Part shown: positions 42,019 through 45,042 of the stretch, piece by piece | Position numbering within the stretch: position 1 is the stretch's first letter | Layout of the letters: every line of letters starts with the position of its first letter | Source: an uncultured Bacilli bacterium | Lineage (GTDB): Bacteria; Bacillota_I; Bacilli_A; RF39; UBA660 | DNA: 45,042 nt | Reading direction: 5' to 3' | Assembly: GCA_934132915.1 (NCBI GenBank) | Contig: CAKPAK010000002.1 | Coordinates: forward strand, 1 to 45,042 | The notes under the pieces: generated by a model | The model's input: the letters and a program-made list of their open reading frames with translations, nothing else | What the model was told of the DNA's origin: nothing | Databases searched by the model: none | Program-made: the position numbers and the translations under genes

Positions 42019-42151
42019 TAATTCAAATAGAATTTTCTTGTTAGGAAAATTTGTTTTTTTTCTCTACTTTTTATTATTAAATTGTCAAAATGGTCTTTTG
42101 CAAAAGCAATTTTTCCTTGGTATGATGTCGACAAGAAAGGAGGAAGGACTA

Positions 42152-42841
42152 TTGACTTGGACATACTGCCATAAAAAACAGATAATAATTTTTTCTTTCA
42201 TTTTGGTGTTATCAGTTGTTTTTTCGTTTTTGGTTTATCGTCATTGTTTTCAAAAGAAACCATCACATAAAAAAGATTCGGTTGTTCTGGTTGGAAAAAA
42301 GGAAGATATGATGCAGGAAAAAGAAGAAACGGAAGAAGAAGTGTATTATCAAGTAGATATCAAAGGTCAAGTGAATGTACCTGGAATTTATAGCGTTAAA
42401 AAAGATAGTCGTGTAATAGATGTGATTCGATTAGCTGGTGATTTGACAGAAATAGCGGATACTTCTGTTCTTAATTTGTCTAAGAAAGTAGTAGATGAGA
42501 TGGTTATTGTTGTTTATAGTCGCAGTGAAGTAGAACAATTTACTGTTACGAAAGAAAAAGAAAAGCAGCAACAACAAGCGTGTCTTCAACCAAGTGAGGA
42601 ATCTATTCAAAATGATGCTTGTATTAGTGAAAAAGAACAAGCATCCTCTACTAAAATATCTTTAAATAATGCTACTAAAGAAGAATTGATGCGTTTAACT
42701 GGTATTGGTGAAGCAAAAGCTTTAGCGATAATCGCTTATAGACAAGAACATGGTCCTTTTCAAAGTGTAGAGGAGGTTAAAAACGTTAGTGGCATAGGAG
42801 ATGAATTGTTTGCTAAAATTCAGGAAGATATTACTTTGTAA
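42152..42841 (+). CDS. comEA: ComEA-type DNA receptor protein
   Basis: This is a 229-residue protein. The frame is open to 42038, but the only good ribosome-binding site is AAAGGAGG (42136-42143), eight bases before TTG 42152, so I take the rare TTG start. One membrane anchor lies at about 10-28 (I-I-I-F-S-F-I-L-V-L-S-V-V-F). Then comes an acidic linker, a SLBB domain at about 64-125 (V-D-I-K-G-Q-V-N-V-P-G-I-Y), a polar linker, and a C-terminal helix-hairpin-helix pair (L-N-N-A-T-K-E-E-L-M-R-L-T-G-I-G; V-K-N-V-S-G-I-G). It binds incoming double-stranded DNA at the outer membrane face in natural transformation. comEC overlaps its end by 41 bases. Confidence 0.92.
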   Translation: MTWTYCHKKQIIIFSFILVLSVVFSFLVYRHCFQKKPSHKKDSVVLVGKKEDMMQEKEETEEEVYYQVDIKGQVNVPGIYSVKKDSRVIDVIRLAGDLTEIADTSVLNLSKKVVDEMVIVVYSRSEVEQFTVTKEKEKQQQQACLQPSEESIQNDACISEKEQASSTKISLNNATKEELMRLTGIGEAKALAIIAYRQEHGPFQSVEEVKNVSGIGDELFAKIQEDITL

Positions 42842-44912
42842 AACAGTTTATTTTGTTATTTTTCTTTGCAGTGTTCTTTTTACATTTTGGTATATCTCTT
42901 TACCAAGACATTCTTGCTATTCATCTAGTGACAAACAATTTGTTGGTGTCATAGAAGAAATTACATTTGATGGTGCAAGAGTAAAAATTTTATTGCAAGC
43001 GAAAGAAAAACTTCTTGTTTTTTATTATTGTAGCAGTAATGATGAAGTAATTCAGCTTAAAAATAATTTGGTTATAGGAGATAAACTACAAATTGATGGC
43101 TCCTTATCTTACCCCACTTCAAGTCAAAATTTTTATGGTTTTTCTTATACTGATTATTTAAAATATCAATCTATTTATTATATTTGCCAGGCTGATACTA
43201 TTTTGAAATTAGAAGATAATACTTTTTTGCTGAATAAGATTAGAAATAGAATTTATCAATATGTTGATTCTTTATCTACTTCACAAAAAGTGAATTATGT
43301 TGCTGTTTTTTTCTTAGGAAATATGGAATCGGTTACTCCAACTTTAAAGCAAAAGTTTCAAAATCTTGGTATTTCGCATTTATTTGCCCTTTCGGGGACA
43401 CAAGTATCGTTGATTATTGCTGTAATTCAGTTTTTATTAAAGAAAAGTAAATGCCAAGAAATTATTGTTTTTCTTATCAGTCATGGTTTACTATTTGCTT
43501 ATTATTTTATCATTTCATCTTGTGCTTCTATTGATCGGGCTATTGTCTTTTCTATTATTTTTAGCCTTAATCGTATTTACCAATTTTATATTCCTCCTTT
43601 CTGTTTAATTTTGTTATCTGTTTCCATTTTGTTATTTATTAACCCTTATTATATATTTGATATTGGTTTTCAGTATTCTACCGTGATAACAAGTGGTTTG
43701 ATTTTATATGCACCAAGATTAGAAAAGGAAAATAAATTGATGGCTTTATTTAAAGTGTCTTGTCTTAGTTTTTTACTTAGTTTACCTATTTCCTTATATC
43801 ATTTTTCTTGGTTGAATGGTTTTAGCATTTTATATAATTTGTTTTATGTCCCTTATATTAATGTTATTGTGTTTCCACTTAGCATCTTAGTTTTTTTCTT
43901 ACCTTTTTTGCAACCTGTTTTGTTGATTGCTTCAAATCTTTTGGAAAGCAGTGTTACTTTTTTTTATCAGATTTCTATTGGCGTTGTTGTTTTTAAACGA
44001 GTTTTTCTTTTTGTTTATATGTTTTACTTTCTTTTACTTTGGATTTATCTATTTGTTTGTAGATCTAAAATAGTTAGTATTTTATTTTGTTGCTGTCTAT
44101 TGATTCATTTTTTACTTCCTTATTTAGAATCAAATGATCGTATCTATATGATTGATGTGGGTCAGGGTGATAGTTTTCTTTTACTTCTTGATCATAAAGT
44201 GTGTTTGCTTGATACTGGCGGTAAAAAAAGTATAAAAAAAGAAGCATGGGAAGAAACAAGGAATGGCTTTGATCAAGGAAATATTTTAATTCAATTTATT
44301 CGCCATTTAGGGTTTAATCGAATTGATTATTTGATACTTAGTCATGGGGATTATGATCATATGGGTAATGCATTAAAATTAGTGAATGATTTTAAAGTAG
44401 AAAAAGTTATATTTAACTGTGGTGAGTTTAATGATTTGGAAAAAGAATTAATTAAAGTATTAGATAAAAAGAATATTAAATATTATTCATGTATTAAAGA
44501 ATTAAATATTGATAAAAATAAATTATATTTCTTACAAACTAAATATTATGATAATGAAAATGATAATAGTAATGTTGTTTATACAGAACTTAGTGGTTAT
44601 AAGTTTATGTTTATGGGAGATGCTGGAGTAGAAAAAGAAAAAGATATATTGGATAAATATAATATAAGTGATATAGATGTATTAAAAGTTGGACATCATG
44701 GATCTAAGACAAGTAGTGGTAAAGATTTTATTAATGAAATAAATCCTAAATATTCAATAATTAGTGTTGGTAAAAATAATAGATATGGTCATCCCAATAA
44801 AGAAGTATTAGAAAATTTAAAAGATTCTAAAATATATAGAACAGACCAAGATGGTAGTATTATGTTTAAAATTAAAAATGATAAATTACAAATTGAGACT
44901 TGTAGTCCATAG
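42801..44912 (+). CDS. comEC: ComEC/Rec2-type DNA uptake channel
   Basis: This 703-residue protein is full length for Gram-positive ComEC. It has an N-terminal helix and OB-like domain (F-V-G-V-I-E-E-I-T-F ... about 45-135). The competence membrane domain (about 150-455) contains the signature G-I-S-H-L-F-A-L-S-G-T-Q-V. The C-terminal metallo-beta-lactamase domain (about 455-700) has D-V-G-Q-G-D-S, S-H-G-D-Y-D-H-M-G (HxDxDH metal site), G-D-A-G and G-H-H-G-S. The nuclease-type site may degrade the non-transported strand. The membrane part carries single-stranded DNA inward. ATG 42801 has only a very close AGGAG; translation coupling to comEA is likely. Codon use changes in the last third (see findings). 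Confidence 0.9.
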   Translation: MNCLLKFRKILLCKTVYFVIFLCSVLFTFWYISLPRHSCYSSSDKQFVGVIEEITFDGARVKILLQAKEKLLVFYYCSSNDEVIQLKNNLVIGDKLQIDGSLSYPTSSQNFYGFSYTDYLKYQSIYYICQADTILKLEDNTFLLNKIRNRIYQYVDSLSTSQKVNYVAVFFLGNMESVTPTLKQKFQNLGISHLFALSGTQVSLIIAVIQFLLKKSKCQEIIVFLISHGLLFAYYFIISSCASIDRAIVFSIIFSLNRIYQFYIPPFCLILLSVSILLFINPYYIFDIGFQYSTVITSGLILYAPRLEKENKLMALFKVSCLSFLLSLPISLYHFSWLNGFSILYNLFYVPYINVIVFPLSILVFFLPFLQPVLLIASNLLESSVTFFYQISIGVVVFKRVFLFVYMFYFLLLWIYLFVCRSKIVSILFCCCLLIHFLLPYLESNDRIYMIDVGQGDSFLLLLDHKVCLLDTGGKKSIKKEAWEETRNGFDQGNILIQFIRHLGFNRIDYLILSHGDYDHMGNALKLVNDFKVEKVIFNCGEFNDLEKELIKVLDKKNIKYYSCIKELNIDKNKLYFLQTKYYDNENDNSNVVYTELSGYKFMFMGDAGVEKEKDILDKYNISDIDVLKVGHHGSKTSSGKDFINEINPKYSIISVGKNNRYGHPNKEVLENLKDSKIYRTDQDGSIMFKIKNDKLQIETCSP

Positions 44913-44924
44913 GAAGAAGTAGAC

Positions 44925-45042
44925 ATGAATTATTACAATGAGATAAAAAACAAATTAATTGATAATGAAATATATTCAAAAGTAAAAGATTATTCAAAAG
45001 AAAGGCATAAAGTTATTACATACTTTGAAGTTGGTAAATTGC
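44925..45042 (+). CDS. DUF1016/YhcG-like protein, 5' part (runs off the window)
   Basis: ATG 44925 with AGGAAGAAG starts a frame open to the window end (39 codons). It begins M-N-Y-Y-N-E-I-K-N-K-L-I-D-N-E-I-Y-S-K-V-K-D-Y-S-K-E-R-H-K-V and continues T-Y-F-E-V-G-K. The Y-S-K-x-R-H-x-V-x-T-Y-F-x-V/I-G-R/K pattern is typical of the N-terminal DUF1016 domain of YhcG-type proteins. These carry a C-terminal PD-(D/E)XK nuclease domain and sit in accessory or defence islands. Only the N-terminal edge is visible, so completeness cannot be judged. It is 12 bases after comEC. Confidence 0.6.
   Translation, partial: MNYYNEIKNKLIDNEIYSKVKDYSKERHKVITYFEVGKL

Noticed and set aside
44074..44259. Minus-strand 61-codon frame in comEC
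   Set aside because: It is antisense to a well-supported coding region, with no ribosome-binding site.
1..45042. Alternative genetic code (TGA as tryptophan)
   Set aside because: Several genes end at TGA with correct family lengths and tight coupling to the next start (for example ATGA at 25494-25497), and tryptophan is encoded by TGG throughout.

Overview
The window looks like a chromosome segment of a low-GC, cell-walled member of the Bacillota. The DNA is very AT-rich and has strong AAGGAGG-type ribosome-binding sites and TTGACA/TATAAT promoters, often with an extended TGn -10. TGA is used as a stop, so this is not the Mycoplasma code. GlmS, an FtsW/RodA protein, UDP-sugar enzymes and a glycopolymer export locus imply a cell envelope with a wall. 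Naming a gut Bacilli/Erysipelotrichia/RF39-like lineage would be inference only.

Layout. (1) About 1-5000 is an accessory, partly decayed island. It holds a three-gene cassette, a class-I aminoacyl-tRNA-synthetase-like protein plus two ASCH-fold proteins, lying between two nearly identical copies of a 36-bp hairpin repeat. After it come a wrecked AbiEi-type antitoxin with its palindromic operator, a broken gene of unknown function, and an ECF sigma factor overlapping a soluble partner. (2) 5191-17356 is mostly housekeeping: a TtcA-like tRNA thiolase, a membrane-anchored DNA-entry-type nuclease, a stand-alone Clp-type AAA domain, Hsp20 under a CIRCE operator, tRNA-His, pyruvate phosphate dikinase, a leucine-rich-repeat/transglutaminase-like protein, a HAD-like protein, an SDR, a membrane-anchored SGNH hydrolase and UDP-glucose dehydrogenase. 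(3) 17357-19005 contains a truncated IS30-family transposase. (4) 19006-34704 is a cell-surface glycopolymer locus. It has GT2 and GT4 transferases, an acyltransferase, a WbsX-type protein with a coiled-coil head, a Wzm/Wzt-like (TagGH-like) ABC exporter, a tandem GT2, three polytopic GT-C-like proteins (one frameshifted), and a GtrB/GtrA pair. (5) 34898-44912 returns to core genes: glmS, a NatAB-like ABC exporter, an LDH/MDH-family dehydrogenase, peptide deformylase, a 54-residue YjcZ-like membrane peptide, FtsW/RodA, ComEA and ComEC. The window ends in the first 39 codons of a DUF1016/YhcG-like gene.

How the genes fit together. GlmS and Ugd supply activated sugars. The GT cluster builds a polymer inside the cell, the two-component ABC transporter exports it, and the GtrA/GtrB/GT-C set probably decorates it outside. 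ComEA and ComEC, possibly with the surface nuclease at 6020, form a DNA-uptake module. The strongest candidate for an undescribed system is the aaRS-like/ASCH/ASCH cassette at 403-2244. The sigma factor and partner at 3707-4865 and the cytosolic LRR-transglutaminase at 11414 are next.
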